A stretch of DNA of 32,821 nucleotides from Bacteroides sp. (GTDB lineage: Bacteria; Bacteroidota; Bacteroidia; Bacteroidales; Muribaculaceae). Location: NCBI GenBank assembly GCA_023666835.1, contig JAMPBJ010000001.1, positions 431,194 to 464,014 on the forward strand, in the 5' to 3' direction. Numbering within the stretch: the stretch's first letter is position 1; each line of letters starts with the position of its first letter. A program made the position numbers and the translations under genes. This document shows positions 9,051 through 17,817 of the stretch, piece after piece. Below the pieces are notes generated by a model that was given only the letters and a program-made list of their open reading frames with translations, made no database searches and was not told the origin of the DNA.

Positions 9051-10274
9051 ATGTACGAGAGAATGAAAACTAAATCGTTACTTACCGCAGCCGCATGTGT
9101 CGGCTTCCTCTCGCTGGCAGCCAATGCCAATGCTCAAGAGGCTGTTGTCGTTGAAGAAACGACCTTAACCGTTACCCAACCCGTAGAATGCAAGACACAT
9201 TACTACTCTTCATGGCGCGACAACTGGTTTATCCAGCTCGGCGCAGGTGTTCAGGTGCCCTTCGTTGAAAACGAGCTCCCCGACGGAAGTGAAAAACGTC
9301 ACGCCACAATGGTCTATAACCTTGGCGTAGGCCATTGGTTCAGCCCCTATCTGGGTCTGCGTTTCAATGCCCTTTACGGCAACAAGATGCGTTGGGACTT
9401 CCTTCAGCGCAACAAAGCCCAGATGGCTTCTTTGAACTTTGATCTTATGTGGGATATGACATCATCGGTTTGCGGCGTCAACCCCGACCGTGTATTTTCA
9501 TTCATTCCTTTCATCGGTGTCGGCGGAACCTACACTTGGGATTTCAAAGGCAACGACGGCAATGACTGGACCCGCGATCTTACCCGTCACCGCAACAGCC
9601 AGTGGACCCTTCCGGTATCAGTAGGCTTCCAGCTCCGCTTCCGTCTGTGCAAATATGTCGACTTCTTCGCTGAAGCCCGCGCACAGTTCTACGGCGACAA
9701 CTTCAACAACTACACCCAGGGCGATCCTATCGAAGCCAACATCACTGCCATCGGCGGTCTTAGCTTCAACATCGGCGGGCGCGACTTCAAGGCCTACAAT
9801 CCTTGCGACTCTTATGGAAATGTCGACGCACTCAACTCTCAGATCAACGACCTTCGTGGCGCTCTCGCTGCCACAACTGCCGCTCTCGCAGCCGCTGAAG
9901 CTCAGCTCCCCTGCCCCGATGCTCCTGCAGCAGCTCCCGCTCCCCAGCAGACTCCGATGCTTTCAGCCGTTCGCTTCACCATCAACTCCGACGAAATCAC
10001 CAACGAAGAAATGGTCAACGTCTACAACGTGGCAGAGTGGCTCAAAGCCAACCCGAATGCAAAGATCACTCTCTGTGGCTATGCTGACAAAGACACCGGC
10101 ACAACCGAATACAACATGGATCTGTCACGTCGCCGAGCCGACGCTGTCAAAGCCGCTCTCACCAACGACTATGGCATTGCAGCCGACCGCATCGCAACTC
10201 AGGCCTACGGCAGCGACAAGCAGCCCTACAGCGAAAACGATTGGAACCGTATCGTGATCTTCACCCAGCCGTAA
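9051..10274 (+). CDS. OmpA family outer membrane protein
   Basis: A 407-residue protein from the ATG at 9051; an ATG at 9063 is equally good and gives 403 residues, while the longer TTG start at 9039 looks less likely. A Sec signal peptide ends in ANA-Q. The next 230 or so residues alternate strands with aromatic ends (WFIQLGAGVQVPFV, SPYLGLRFNALYG, YVDFFAEARAQFYG), as expected of an eight-stranded beta-barrel. An Ala-rich, probably coiled linker and a proline stretch (APAAAPAPQQ) lead to a C-terminal OmpA-like peptidoglycan-binding domain (SAVRFTINSD, ITLCGYADKDTGT, LSRRRADAVKAAL). Such proteins tie the outer membrane to the cell wall. The gene is alone, divergent from dxr, and ends in a strong terminator. 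I see no convincing promoter box in the 156 bases upstream. Confidence 0.93.
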   Translation: MYERMKTKSLLTAAACVGFLSLAANANAQEAVVVEETTLTVTQPVECKTHYYSSWRDNWFIQLGAGVQVPFVENELPDGSEKRHATMVYNLGVGHWFSPYLGLRFNALYGNKMRWDFLQRNKAQMASLNFDLMWDMTSSVCGVNPDRVFSFIPFIGVGGTYTWDFKGNDGNDWTRDLTRHRNSQWTLPVSVGFQLRFRLCKYVDFFAEARAQFYGDNFNNYTQGDPIEANITAIGGLSFNIGGRDFKAYNPCDSYGNVDALNSQINDLRGALAATTAALAAAEAQLPCPDAPAAAPAPQQTPMLSAVRFTINSDEITNEEMVNVYNVAEWLKANPNAKITLCGYADKDTGTTEYNMDLSRRRADAVKAALTNDYGIAADRIATQAYGSDKQPYSENDWNRIVIFTQP

Positions 10275-10299
10275 CCCAACCGACCATCAAATACACACT

Positions 10300-10336
10300 G
10301 CGATGCTCCCTACCTTCAGGGAGCATCGCTCTTTTT
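10300..10336 (+). terminator. Rho-independent terminator of the OmpA gene
   Basis: An 11-bp perfect stem (GCGATGCTCCC at 10300-10310 with GGGAGCATCGC at 10319-10329), an 8-base loop and the tail TCTTTTT. It lies 26 bases after the stop codon. Confidence 0.92.
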
Positions 10337-10377
10337 GTGGCACCATGATCGCTCACATCTTAACCTACTTTATTAAG

Positions 10378-10411
10378 AAAAAAATGAGGACTTCCCCAAA
10401 AGGAAATCCTC
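10378..10411 (-). terminator. Rho-independent terminator of the tRNA-Leu gene
   Basis: On the minus strand, GAGGATTTCC (10411-10402) pairs with GGAAGTCCTC (10395-10386) with one mismatch and a 6-base loop, followed by ATTTTTTT at 10385-10378. It lies 13 bases after the tRNA 3' end and faces the OmpA terminator. Confidence 0.85.
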
Positions 10412-10424
10412 ATTGTCCACCCTG

Positions 10425-10506
10425 TGCGCACGAAGGGACTCGAACCCCCACGTCTTTCGACACCAGATCCTAAGTCTGGCGCGGCTACCAATTACGCCAC
10501 GTGCGC
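10425..10506 (-). tRNA. tRNA-Leu (anticodon UAG)
   Basis: An 82-base class II tRNA. The acceptor stem pairs GCGCACG with CGTGCGC and leaves discriminator A. The anticodon arm is CCAGA-CTTAGGA-TCTGG, so the anticodon is TAG in DNA and reads CUA and related leucine codons. A long variable arm (TGTCGAAAGACG) and the T-loop GGTTCGAGTCC are present, as leucine tRNAs require. The 3' CCA is not encoded (the next bases are CAG), so it must be added by the nucleotidyltransferase. Its promoter lies at 10526-10557 and its terminator at 10378-10411, making it an independent transcript. Confidence 0.95.
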
Positions 10507-10525
10507 TTGTCGCTGAATTCCGTCA

Positions 10526-10557
10526 CAAAGATAGCACATTTTCTTCATTTGACAAAA
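10526..10557 (-). promoter_or_regulatory. Promoter of tRNA-Leu
   Basis: TATCTTTG (10533-10526) preceded by TTTTG (10557-10553) with exactly 19 bases between them, which matches the Bacteroidetes TTTG-19-TAnnTTTG consensus. Transcription would start about 13 bases before the mature tRNA. The TTTTG lies inside the T-run of the terminator of the upstream gene. Confidence 0.85.
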
Positions 10558-10607
10558 AACGAGCAGAGATATGACTTCAAAACTTTTTTAAAAGCTTGTC
10601 TCTACTC
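10554..10607 (-). terminator. Probable terminator of the efflux operon
   Basis: On the minus strand GAGTAGAGA (10607-10599) pairs with TCTCTGCTC (10569-10561) through one G-T wobble, around a long A/T-rich loop that can partly pair with itself (CAAGCTTTT with AAAGTTTTG), then GTTTTTTG. It lies 24 bases after the stop of the PII-like gene. The long loop lowers confidence. Confidence 0.55.
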
Positions 10608-10631
10608 TAAAGATCAGACAGTTTAACTTCA

Positions 10632-10925
10632 TCATATTGATTTCTCAATATTCCATACAAAAGCTCTCAACCCCAGTTTGGGCGAAGCCTCGTCCATGGC
10701 ATGAAGCGCCTGCAGAAGCGGATCGACACGATGATCCTCAACCACTGTGATAATGGCCGAAGCCATCGATGGCCACGCGTGAGTCCCATAGTGGGGCTCA
10801 CCGGTGCGAGTGCCGCGTCCATTGACTTGCGGCCATGCCGTAAAACCGCGGCAGTTGGATTTTTCAAGCAACTTCACTATAGATTCGTAGTATGCCTGAT
10901 CAAAAGTTATAAGCACTGATTTCAT
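10632..10925 (-). CDS. Small PII/CutA-like protein linked to RND efflux
   Basis: A 97-residue cytoplasmic protein with no signal peptide. The pattern (KSVLITFDQAYYESIVKLL at the start, SAIITVVEDHRVDPLLQAL in the middle, GLRAFVWNIEKSI at the end) suggests the beta-alpha-beta ferredoxin-like fold of PII and CutA trimers. The loop between the halves (GRGTRTGEPHYGTHAWP, about residues 36-52) takes the place of the PII T-loop and is rich in Gly, His and aromatic residues; Cys24 and several histidines could bind metal. It starts 6 bases after the RND pump stop, so it is surely co-transcribed with the pump. Similar small proteins beside RND pumps in other Bacteroidetes come to mind, but I cannot confirm this here. 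Its role, perhaps sensing a ligand and adjusting the pump, is inference. Confidence 0.7.
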   Translation of the reverse strand: MKSVLITFDQAYYESIVKLLEKSNCRGFTAWPQVNGRGTRTGEPHYGTHAWPSMASAIITVVEDHRVDPLLQALHAMDEASPKLGLRAFVWNIEKSI

Positions 10926-10931
10926 TTCTTC

Positions 10932-13900
10932 TCAACTCTGGAATTTTTTCTGATTTTTTTTGCGCTGACGACGGACCCCGACGTAGGCAAACAAGCAATA
11001 GAGCGTCGGCACAAACAGCAGCGTCAGGATGGTGGAAAGCGTCAGGCCGCCGATCACAGCCACACCCATCGGACGCCACATCTCAGAGCCCTGTCCGGTG
11101 CCCACGGCCATCGGCACCATGCCGAGGATAGTGGTCAGTGTGGTCATCACCACCGGACGCAGGCGCGATTTGCCGCCGAGCACCACAGCATTGCGGATCG
11201 ACATGCCGCGCTCGCGGTTGAGCTGAATATAGTCAATGAGCACAATACCGTTTTTCACCACGATACCGATAAGCATGATGGCTCCGATCATCGACATCAC
11301 ATTGAGCGTGTGGCCAGTCAGATAAAGGATGATAAACACACCGGAGAAGGCAAACAGCAGCGACGTCATGATGATGCCCGGATAGGTGTAGCTTTCAAAC
11401 TGCGCCGCCATCACAATATAGACCAAAATGATAATGAGCACGGCAAGAATCAACAGGTCGGAGAACGAGTCCTGTTGGTCCTCGTAGCTACCCGAAAGCT
11501 GTATGTTGATGCCGACCGGTATCTCCATCTTGTCGATTTCGATCTCCGACTGAGCTACAACATCCGACATAGGCACGCCGGACACTACAGTCGACACGGT
11601 GATGATGCGATCGCGGTCCTTTCGTTCGATGGTGGGAGGCGTGAAGCGTTCCACAACCTTGCCCACATCTTTCACCCTGACACCCTTACCGGCCGAATTA
11701 TAGATAAGAATGTTCTCAATGTCGGCAATAGAAGTTCGATGTTCGGGAGCATACATCACCTTTATATCATATTCTTCGCCGTCTTCACGGAATTGTGAAG
11801 AGATGGAGCCATTGATACGGTTGCGCAGATATGTGGCGGCTGTCTGCAGATTCAGACCATAGATAGCGAGCTTCTCACGGTCGAAATCCACCTGATACTC
11901 CGGCTGATAGTCCGATCTTGAAATCATGATATCGGCCGTGCCGGGAATATTTTCAAGGATCCTGACAAGACGCTGGGCCACCGAATCGGTTTCCGTGAAG
12001 TCATAGCCGTAGATCTCATAGTCGATGGTCGACTGGCCGCCCATTGCACCTCCGCGGTTACCGCCGACGTTGACCTGCGACTTCTTGAATTCGGAGTAAC
12101 GCTTAAGGTCCTCACGCATCATAGCAGCTATTTCGGTGATGCTGCGGTCGCGGTCGCCCGGATCAAGCAATCGGATGTTCATCGATATGATGTGGGAGCC
12201 GTTGTCGCTTAGCGATGCATAAGTATTGTCGCTTGAGGCTTGACCTGTGGTATAGTTGAGTATCTTGATTTCAGGATACTTTTCGCGCCATTCTTTCTGA
12301 AGTCGGTCGGCAGCTTCCTGGGCAATCTCCACACGTGTGCCGATAGGCAGCTCAAGTTTCACACCCAGACGTCCGTCGTCGGCAGTCGGGAAGAATTCGG
12401 TGCCCACAAATTTCAACAGCTGGAGCGATCCGACGAAGATGGCAAGACACACCAGAATCGTGATCCACTTGTGGCTGACAACCTTTTTGAGCAACCATGC
12501 ATATCCGTTGTCGAAGGCATCGAGGCCCTTGTTGATCGGGGTGAAGAAGAGGCGGTAGAGGCGTCCGTGGGAGGTGTCTTTGCGAAGCAACTGAGAGCAG
12601 AGCATCGGGGTCAGCGACAAGGCACATGTTGTAGAGATGATCATCATAATGGTGACCATCCATCCGAGCTGACGGAAAAGCACACCTGTCATGCCGGTCA
12701 CAAGCGTTAGCGGGAAGAACACGGCGATAAGCGTCAGAGTAGAAGCTATTACACTTATAGCCACCTCATTGGTGCCATGCACGGCAGCCTGTTTCGGATC
12801 CGACCCTCGCTCAATGTGCGTCGTCACATTTTCCAGCACAACTATGGCATCGTCGACCACCATACCGATCGAAATCGAAAGCGCCGACAGCGACACGATG
12901 TTGAGCGAATTGCCCGTGATGGCCAAATAGATAAACGAAGCAATGAGCGAAATAGGAATCGTGATGACAATGATCAGAGTTGCTCGCCATCGTCCGAGGA
13001 AGAAGAACACCACGATGATCACAAACAGCAACGCATAAAGCACTGTCTCGACAAGCGATGCAATGGTGTTGCGGATATTGTCGGATGTATCGACGATCAC
13101 CCCGAGCTTCACGTCGGAAGGCAATCGTTTCTGCAGGCTCGGAAGCATCTCAAGCACCTTTGTGGAGATCTCCACCGAATTGGCACCCGACTGCTTCTGG
13201 ATCACAATCATTGCACCTTTTTGTCCGTCGTTGTAGGTCTGCTGGGTACGTTCTTCGAGCGAGTCCTCGATTCGAGCTACATCGCTCAGATAGATGTTGC
13301 GGCCGTCAACCGATCCGACGACTATGTCGCGCAACAAATCCGACGACGAAAACTCGCCCTGTACTCGAAGCGCATAAGTGTCGCTGCCGATGTCAAACGA
13401 GCCTCCCGGGATGTTGCGGTTTTCAGCAGCCACGATGGAGGATATCTGCTCCACACTCAGGTTGTAGGCTTCCAGTCGTTTGGGATCGACATATATGTGG
13501 ATCTCACGCTTGGGAGCGCCGGAAATCGACACGGACCCGACGCCCGAAATTCGAGCCAGTGGGTTGGCCACGGCATCGTCGAGAATCTTATAAAGACCGG
13601 GCATACTCTCCTCAGCCTGAACCGACAGCATCACGATAGGGATCATGTCGGAGCTGAATTTGAAGATGACCGGATTTTCGGCGTTGTCAGGCAGAGCACT
13701 CTTCACCATATCGAGCTTATCGCGCACATCGTTAGTGAGCACATCGATATCCTTGCCATACTCAAATTCGAGAGTGATCACTGATATGTTTTCACGCGAC
13801 TTCGACGTGATGTGCTTCAGGTCATTGACAGCATTGAGAGCGTTTTCAAGCGGTCGGGTGACATTCTGCTCAATATCCTGGGCCGATGCACCCTGATAGG

Positions 13901-14048
13901 TGGTCATCACCATAATGGTGTTGGTCTCCACGTCAGGATACAAGTCGATGGGAAGTGTCTTGAGAGAGAACAGACCGAGGATCACCACTGCCACGAAGCA
14001 GAGTGTGGTCATGATTGGCCTGCGTACTGCGCTGGAATATAAGCTCAT
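10932..14048 (-). CDS. RND multidrug efflux transporter permease (AcrB/HAE1-like)
   Basis: A 1038-residue inner membrane pump of full family length. It opens with a first membrane helix after SSAVRRPIMTT and the motif LPIDLYPDVETNTIMV, then a large periplasmic porter region. The proton-relay helix carries SIGMVVDDAIVVLEN with Asp399 and Asp400. The second half repeats the plan (periplasmic loop about 565-865, then helices), giving the usual twelve helices, and ends in a basic tail RRQRKKNQKK. Such trimers take drugs, bile salts or other amphiphiles from the periplasm and outer leaflet and pass them to a TolC-like channel using proton flow. The paired Asp and overall length favour the HAE1 drug type over the heavy-metal type. 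It lies 5 bases after the membrane-fusion gene. Confidence 0.96.
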   Translation of the reverse strand: MSLYSSAVRRPIMTTLCFVAVVILGLFSLKTLPIDLYPDVETNTIMVMTTYQGASAQDIEQNVTRPLENALNAVNDLKHITSKSRENISVITLEFEYGKDIDVLTNDVRDKLDMVKSALPDNAENPVIFKFSSDMIPIVMLSVQAEESMPGLYKILDDAVANPLARISGVGSVSISGAPKREIHIYVDPKRLEAYNLSVEQISSIVAAENRNIPGGSFDIGSDTYALRVQGEFSSSDLLRDIVVGSVDGRNIYLSDVARIEDSLEERTQQTYNDGQKGAMIVIQKQSGANSVEISTKVLEMLPSLQKRLPSDVKLGVIVDTSDNIRNTIASLVETVLYALLFVIIVVFFFLGRWRATLIIVITIPISLIASFIYLAITGNSLNIVSLSALSISIGMVVDDAIVVLENVTTHIERGSDPKQAAVHGTNEVAISVIASTLTLIAVFFPLTLVTGMTGVLFRQLGWMVTIMMIISTTCALSLTPMLCSQLLRKDTSHGRLYRLFFTPINKGLDAFDNGYAWLLKKVVSHKWITILVCLAIFVGSLQLLKFVGTEFFPTADDGRLGVKLELPIGTRVEIAQEAADRLQKEWREKYPEIKILNYTTGQASSDNTYASLSDNGSHIISMNIRLLDPGDRDRSITEIAAMMREDLKRYSEFKKSQVNVGGNRGGAMGGQSTIDYEIYGYDFTETDSVAQRLVRILENIPGTADIMISRSDYQPEYQVDFDREKLAIYGLNLQTAATYLRNRINGSISSQFREDGEEYDIKVMYAPEHRTSIADIENILIYNSAGKGVRVKDVGKVVERFTPPTIERKDRDRIITVSTVVSGVPMSDVVAQSEIEIDKMEIPVGINIQLSGSYEDQQDSFSDLLILAVLIIILVYIVMAAQFESYTYPGIIMTSLLFAFSGVFIILYLTGHTLNVMSMIGAIMLIGIVVKNGIVLIDYIQLNRERGMSIRNAVVLGGKSRLRPVVMTTLTTILGMVPMAVGTGQGSEMWRPMGVAVIGGLTLSTILTLLFVPTLYCLFAYVGVRRQRKKNQKKFQS

Positions 14049-14053
14049 GGCAA

Positions 14054-15118
14054 TCAGTCGTTGGATTTCTTATCAATCGCTTCAACCTTCACGCCATCGG
14101 CAAGACGAGTCTGACCTGTGATCACAACCCATGCATCGGCAGGCACACCCGAAAGAATCTCATAAGCATCGTCGATGCGCTGTCCGAGCTGCACATGATT
14201 GTAGCTGACTGTTTTGGTCTGCGGATTGTAGATATACACATATTTGTTGCCCGATCCCGACTGCTTGACCACGGCACGGTCAGGCACAACGACATGATTG
14301 GCTTCTCCGAAGTTCATGATCACGCGGGCAAACATACCGGGCACAATTTTCTGACCGGGGTTGTCGATGGTGATCTCCACGGTGAACGTGCGTGTCGAAG
14401 AGTCGATGGTGGGATGAATCAGATAGACTTTGCCGGTAAATGACTCGTCGGGATATACATCAAGTTTGATCTGCACCGACATTCCTTCCTTCACCAGCGG
14501 GAATTCAGATTCCGACACATTGACCATCACCTTCACCGGATTGACCTGTTCAATGGTCAGAATAGGCAGCGTGCCGGTCATGTCGCCCGGATCATAATTG
14601 CGGGCTGTGACCACACCGCTGACCGGCGACACCAGTATAGTGTTCTCAACCATGTTGGCATATTGTCGGCGTTGCGCATCGAGTTCTGTTTTGATCTGGT
14701 CGACCGACTGCTGTGTACCGCCACCGATCTCAAGAAGTCTCAAAGCTCGGTTATATTCCCTTTCGGCGTTGTCGATCCTCACCTTCAGTTGATCTATATT
14801 CACATCGTCGAGCACGACCACGCGCTGGCCTTTGGCCACCTTGGAGCCTACATCGACCAGGATACTCTTGATTCGGTTTGGAGTAGATGTTGATATATTG
14901 TTGGTTTTAAACGCCTCTACCGTGGCAGTATACTCGGCTATTTGCGGAACCACCTGATCGAAGACCTGACGGATTTCGACCTTCGGAGTCTCTTCAGTCT
15001 TTGAAGCACCGGGGCCTGCCGATGATTTATCCGCATCTTTGGAGCAGGATGATAACGCCAGCAATCCGATGCCAATGGCAATTGCCGATACATGTCGAAC
15101 GTAATTCTTGAAAAGCAT
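14054..15118 (-). CDS. RND efflux periplasmic adaptor (membrane-fusion lipoprotein)
   Basis: A 354-residue adaptor that links the RND pump to the outer membrane channel. The ATG at 15118 is chosen because it gives a proper lipoprotein signal, with lipobox LSSC and Cys25; a TTG start at 15157 would add 13 unlikely residues. The order is family-like: first half of the lipoyl domain (TSTPNRIKSILVDVGSKVAKGQRVVVLDD), an alpha-helical hairpin (IDNAEREYNRALRLLEIGGG), the second lipoyl half (TILVSPVSGVVTARNYDPGD), then a beta-barrel (VNVSESEFPLVKEGMSVQIKLDVYP) and a membrane-proximal domain with TIDSSTRTFTVEITIDN. It lies 35 bases downstream of the TolC-like gene and 5 bases upstream of the pump. Confidence 0.95.
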   Translation of the reverse strand: MLFKNYVRHVSAIAIGIGLLALSSCSKDADKSSAGPGASKTEETPKVEIRQVFDQVVPQIAEYTATVEAFKTNNISTSTPNRIKSILVDVGSKVAKGQRVVVLDDVNIDQLKVRIDNAEREYNRALRLLEIGGGTQQSVDQIKTELDAQRRQYANMVENTILVSPVSGVVTARNYDPGDMTGTLPILTIEQVNPVKVMVNVSESEFPLVKEGMSVQIKLDVYPDESFTGKVYLIHPTIDSSTRTFTVEITIDNPGQKIVPGMFARVIMNFGEANHVVVPDRAVVKQSGSGNKYVYIYNPQTKTVSYNHVQLGQRIDDAYEILSGVPADAWVVITGQTRLADGVKVEAIDKKSND

Positions 15119-15153
15119 AGTGATGCTGTATGAGTTTATTACTATAATGTGTC

Positions 15154-16551
15154 TCAATTGATTGTGTAGTGGTCGGGATCAGCGTTGCCGAGAAGAAGTT
15201 CCAGATCGCTGCCGGCGACAAGATAGTTGTAGATGGCCTGATAATATGCAAGGCGTGAGCGGGTCAATGCGAGTTCCGAATCGCGTAGGTCGAGATAGCT
15301 TGCCGCACCGATTTCGAAGCTTTGCGACATGATTGAATAAGCTGTTTCGGCCTGTTTCACGCTCTCGGCACACGATGATATCTGCTTTATGTTGAGTTGT
15401 ATGTTTTCGATTGCAAGATCGGTTTGCATATTGATCGAGCGCACCAGATTGATCCGTTGCCAATCAATTTCGCGCAACTGCACTTCGGCCTGGCGTATAC
15501 GCGAAACGCGTTGAAAACCTTCAAACAGAGGCACCGAAAGAGTAAATCCGATAATCGAATATGGGCTCCACTGCAATCCTTTGAACGGCGTGCCGTCGTT
15601 CATCGATGTCCAGTTGTAGTTGGCAGTCAGGGCCAGTGTTGGATAAAGCGAACGTTTCTGAATCTCCAGTGCATCGTCGAGCTGGCGCTTCTGAATGTCG
15701 AGCATGCGAAGATCGAGGTTGCCCGAAATATTACGGTCGATGCGGATCACATCTTCATACATGGTCTGCTGATAGTCGGCCAGAGCGGTAGCGGGCGATA
15801 TGTCGACCGTAGTATCCATTCCCATCAGAATCAACAACTGAAGTTTGGCCTGACGGATAGCAATCGTGGCCTGGGTCAATTCAGGCTCAACATTTTTCAA
15901 TGCTACCTCGGTGCGGAGCACATCGTAGCGCGAGGCGGCTCCCAGACTGTATTGTTTGGCATAAAGATCAGCCGTAAACTTGGCCATGTCATAGCTTTCC
16001 TGAATCGTCTTGTAGGAATCCTCGGCGAGCAAGAGCAGATAATAGGCGTTTTTGACCTGATTGATCATTTCGATGCGCGATCGGCGGGCAGCTTCCACCG
16101 TCTGAAGTATCTGGCTGTCGTTGAGATCGAGCGTTTTCCACAGCTGGGGGGCTATGATGGGAAGCGACAATGAGAAGCCGGCTGAATATGAGTTGTCCAT
16201 ACCCACCTTTATGCCGTTGGAGCCTGACGACGATGCCGGAACCGGCGTCTCTTCCCCGTCATCGCCGGGAGTTGACGATGAGGCGAAGCGGTTCATGTTC
16301 ATATACATCGTCTGCTTGGCAAGCGTGCGGTTGTATGTTGCTCCGAACGATACCGACGGGAGGAGTTGACCCAGCGTTTCTTTGCGCGAATAGTCCATGC
16401 GGGTGATCTCCATGTCGGCCACCTTGATGGTCGGGTTTTCGCTCAAGGCTATTGCTATACATTGATCAACAGTGAGACGCAATGAATCAGCCGCCACTGA
16501 CGACAGACAGAACCACAATGCAAGAAATAATAATGATAGGTTTTTTGACAT
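15154..16551 (-). CDS. TolC family outer membrane factor
   Basis: A 465-residue protein with a Sec signal peptide ending near SSVAA-DS and two related halves of long helices, as in TolC/OprM trimers that form a tunnel through the outer membrane and periplasm. Typical marks are LTVDQCIAIALSENPTIKVADMEI at the start, AKFTADLYAKQYSLGAASRYDVLRTEVALKN in the middle, and the matching SIMSQSFEIGAASYLDLRDSELALT near the end, each with the helix-strand turn. There is no lipobox, so this is not a lipidated CusC type. It begins 40 bases after the threonine ammonia-lyase gene with no visible terminator or promoter between them, so it may be read from that promoter. It should pair with the adaptor and pump just downstream. 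Confidence 0.95.
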   Translation of the reverse strand: MSKNLSLLFLALWFCLSSVAADSLRLTVDQCIAIALSENPTIKVADMEITRMDYSRKETLGQLLPSVSFGATYNRTLAKQTMYMNMNRFASSSTPGDDGEETPVPASSSGSNGIKVGMDNSYSAGFSLSLPIIAPQLWKTLDLNDSQILQTVEAARRSRIEMINQVKNAYYLLLLAEDSYKTIQESYDMAKFTADLYAKQYSLGAASRYDVLRTEVALKNVEPELTQATIAIRQAKLQLLILMGMDTTVDISPATALADYQQTMYEDVIRIDRNISGNLDLRMLDIQKRQLDDALEIQKRSLYPTLALTANYNWTSMNDGTPFKGLQWSPYSIIGFTLSVPLFEGFQRVSRIRQAEVQLREIDWQRINLVRSINMQTDLAIENIQLNIKQISSCAESVKQAETAYSIMSQSFEIGAASYLDLRDSELALTRSRLAYYQAIYNYLVAGSDLELLLGNADPDHYTIN

Positions 16552-16591
16552 TAGTTATTGGTCTGTATTAGACACACTCTTAATCAATCTC

Positions 16592-17794
16592 TTAGTTTTC
16601 AACTTTGAATCCGGCATCGCGAAGGGCCTGCTTCACGGCCTGAATATGTTCGTGGTTGCGCGTCTCCATTTCTATGTGTAGTTTGCAGCCGTTGATCTCG
16701 GTGTTCGACGAGTTGCGCTTATGTTCCACCGACAGAATGTTGGCACCCTGGTCGCCGATGATTGTGCACACTTTGGAGAGTTGACCGGGTTTGTCAGATA
16801 GGATCACTGTCACCGTGCAGTCACGTCCGTTCTTGACAAGACCGCGGGTGATGACGCGGTTGAGCGAAGTGACATCTATATTGCCACCCGAAACGAGGCA
16901 TACCACCTTTTTGCCTTTCACCGGCACCTTGTTGAACATGACGGCTGCCACCGAAACAGCTCCGGCGCCTTCGGCCACAAGTTTCTGCTGTTCGATGAGC
17001 GAAAGAATGGCGGCAGCCACTTCATCGTCGCTCACGGTCACAATGTCATCGACATATCGACGGCACATTTCGTAAGTGTTGACTCCCGGTTCTTTCACAG
17101 CGATGCCGTCCGCTATGGTTGAAACCGAATCAAGGCGGATGCGTTCGTCTCGTTTAATCGATTCCACCATTGAGGGTGCGCCCTCTGCCTGCACGCCGTA
17201 GACCTTCACATTCGGTTTGATGGTTTTGATGGTGAAGGCCACTCCGCTGATCAAACCACCGCCACCTACCGGCACCACCACAGCGTCGACATCAGGCATT
17301 TCTTCGATGATCTCCAGACCTATGGTGCCTTGTCCGGCTATCACAAGCGGGTCGTCGAACGGGTGAACCAACGTATATCCATGTTCTTTCTGCAGTTCGA
17401 GAGCTTTGCGATAGGCATCGTCATACACACCGGGCACCATGCACACTTCAGCTCCGAGAGCCTTCGTGGCCTCCACTTTTGAAATCGGAGCCCCGGCAGG
17501 CAGACAGATGATTGACTTGATGCCATTATGGGTGGCGCCGAGTGCCACGCCCTGTGCATGATTGCCGGCCGAACATGCAATCACGCCTTTTTTCTTTTCT
17601 TCCTCGCTCAGCTGCGAGATTTTATAGTAAGCACCTCGGAGTTTAAAAGACCCGGTATATTGCAGATTTTCAGGCTTGAGATACACCTGCGCTTCGGGAT
17701 TCAGTTTGGTAACTCCTATCAACTTTGGATGGCGTGCAACGTTTTGAAGCACTTCGGCTGCACGATATACTTCGGCAATATTAATTTCTTCCAT
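16592..17794 (-). CDS. ilvA: Threonine ammonia-lyase (threonine dehydratase) with ACT domain
   Basis: A 400-residue PLP enzyme that turns L-threonine into 2-oxobutanoate and ammonia, feeding isoleucine synthesis or catabolism. The PLP lysine is Lys51 in TGSFKLRGAYYK, the substrate loop is SAGNHAQGVALGA, and the phosphate-binding glycines are VPVGGGGLISG. A single ACT domain fills the last 80 or so residues (CTVTVILSDKPGQLSKVCTII), where amino acids such as isoleucine or valine usually act as effectors. This single-ACT form is the shorter TdcB-like type, not the two-ACT E. coli IlvA. The ATG at 17794 is chosen over the GTG at 17818 because the latter lies in the promoter box. Transcription probably continues into the efflux genes. 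Confidence 0.93.
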   Translation of the reverse strand: MEEINIAEVYRAAEVLQNVARHPKLIGVTKLNPEAQVYLKPENLQYTGSFKLRGAYYKISQLSEEEKKKGVIACSAGNHAQGVALGATHNGIKSIICLPAGAPISKVEATKALGAEVCMVPGVYDDAYRKALELQKEHGYTLVHPFDDPLVIAGQGTIGLEIIEEMPDVDAVVVPVGGGGLISGVAFTIKTIKPNVKVYGVQAEGAPSMVESIKRDERIRLDSVSTIADGIAVKEPGVNTYEMCRRYVDDIVTVSDDEVAAAILSLIEQQKLVAEGAGAVSVAAVMFNKVPVKGKKVVCLVSGGNIDVTSLNRVITRGLVKNGRDCTVTVILSDKPGQLSKVCTIIGDQGANILSVEHKRNSSNTEINGCKLHIEMETRNHEHIQAVKQALRDAGFKVEN

Positions 17795-17817
17795 ACGATA
17801 ATCGCTTTTTTCAACCA

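Noticed and set aside
12777-13784. A 335-codon + strand open frame opposite the RND pump
   Set aside because: The His/Asp/Arg-rich translation (many HHD and RNRN runs) is the complement of pump codons and has no domain or membrane signal.
10632-17794. A heavy-metal (CzcA/CusA) type efflux system, suggested by the small protein next to the pump
   Set aside because: The pump has the length and the paired Asp in helix 4 of the HAE1 drug type, the TolC-like protein lacks a lipobox, and no metal-binding clusters are seen in the adaptor.
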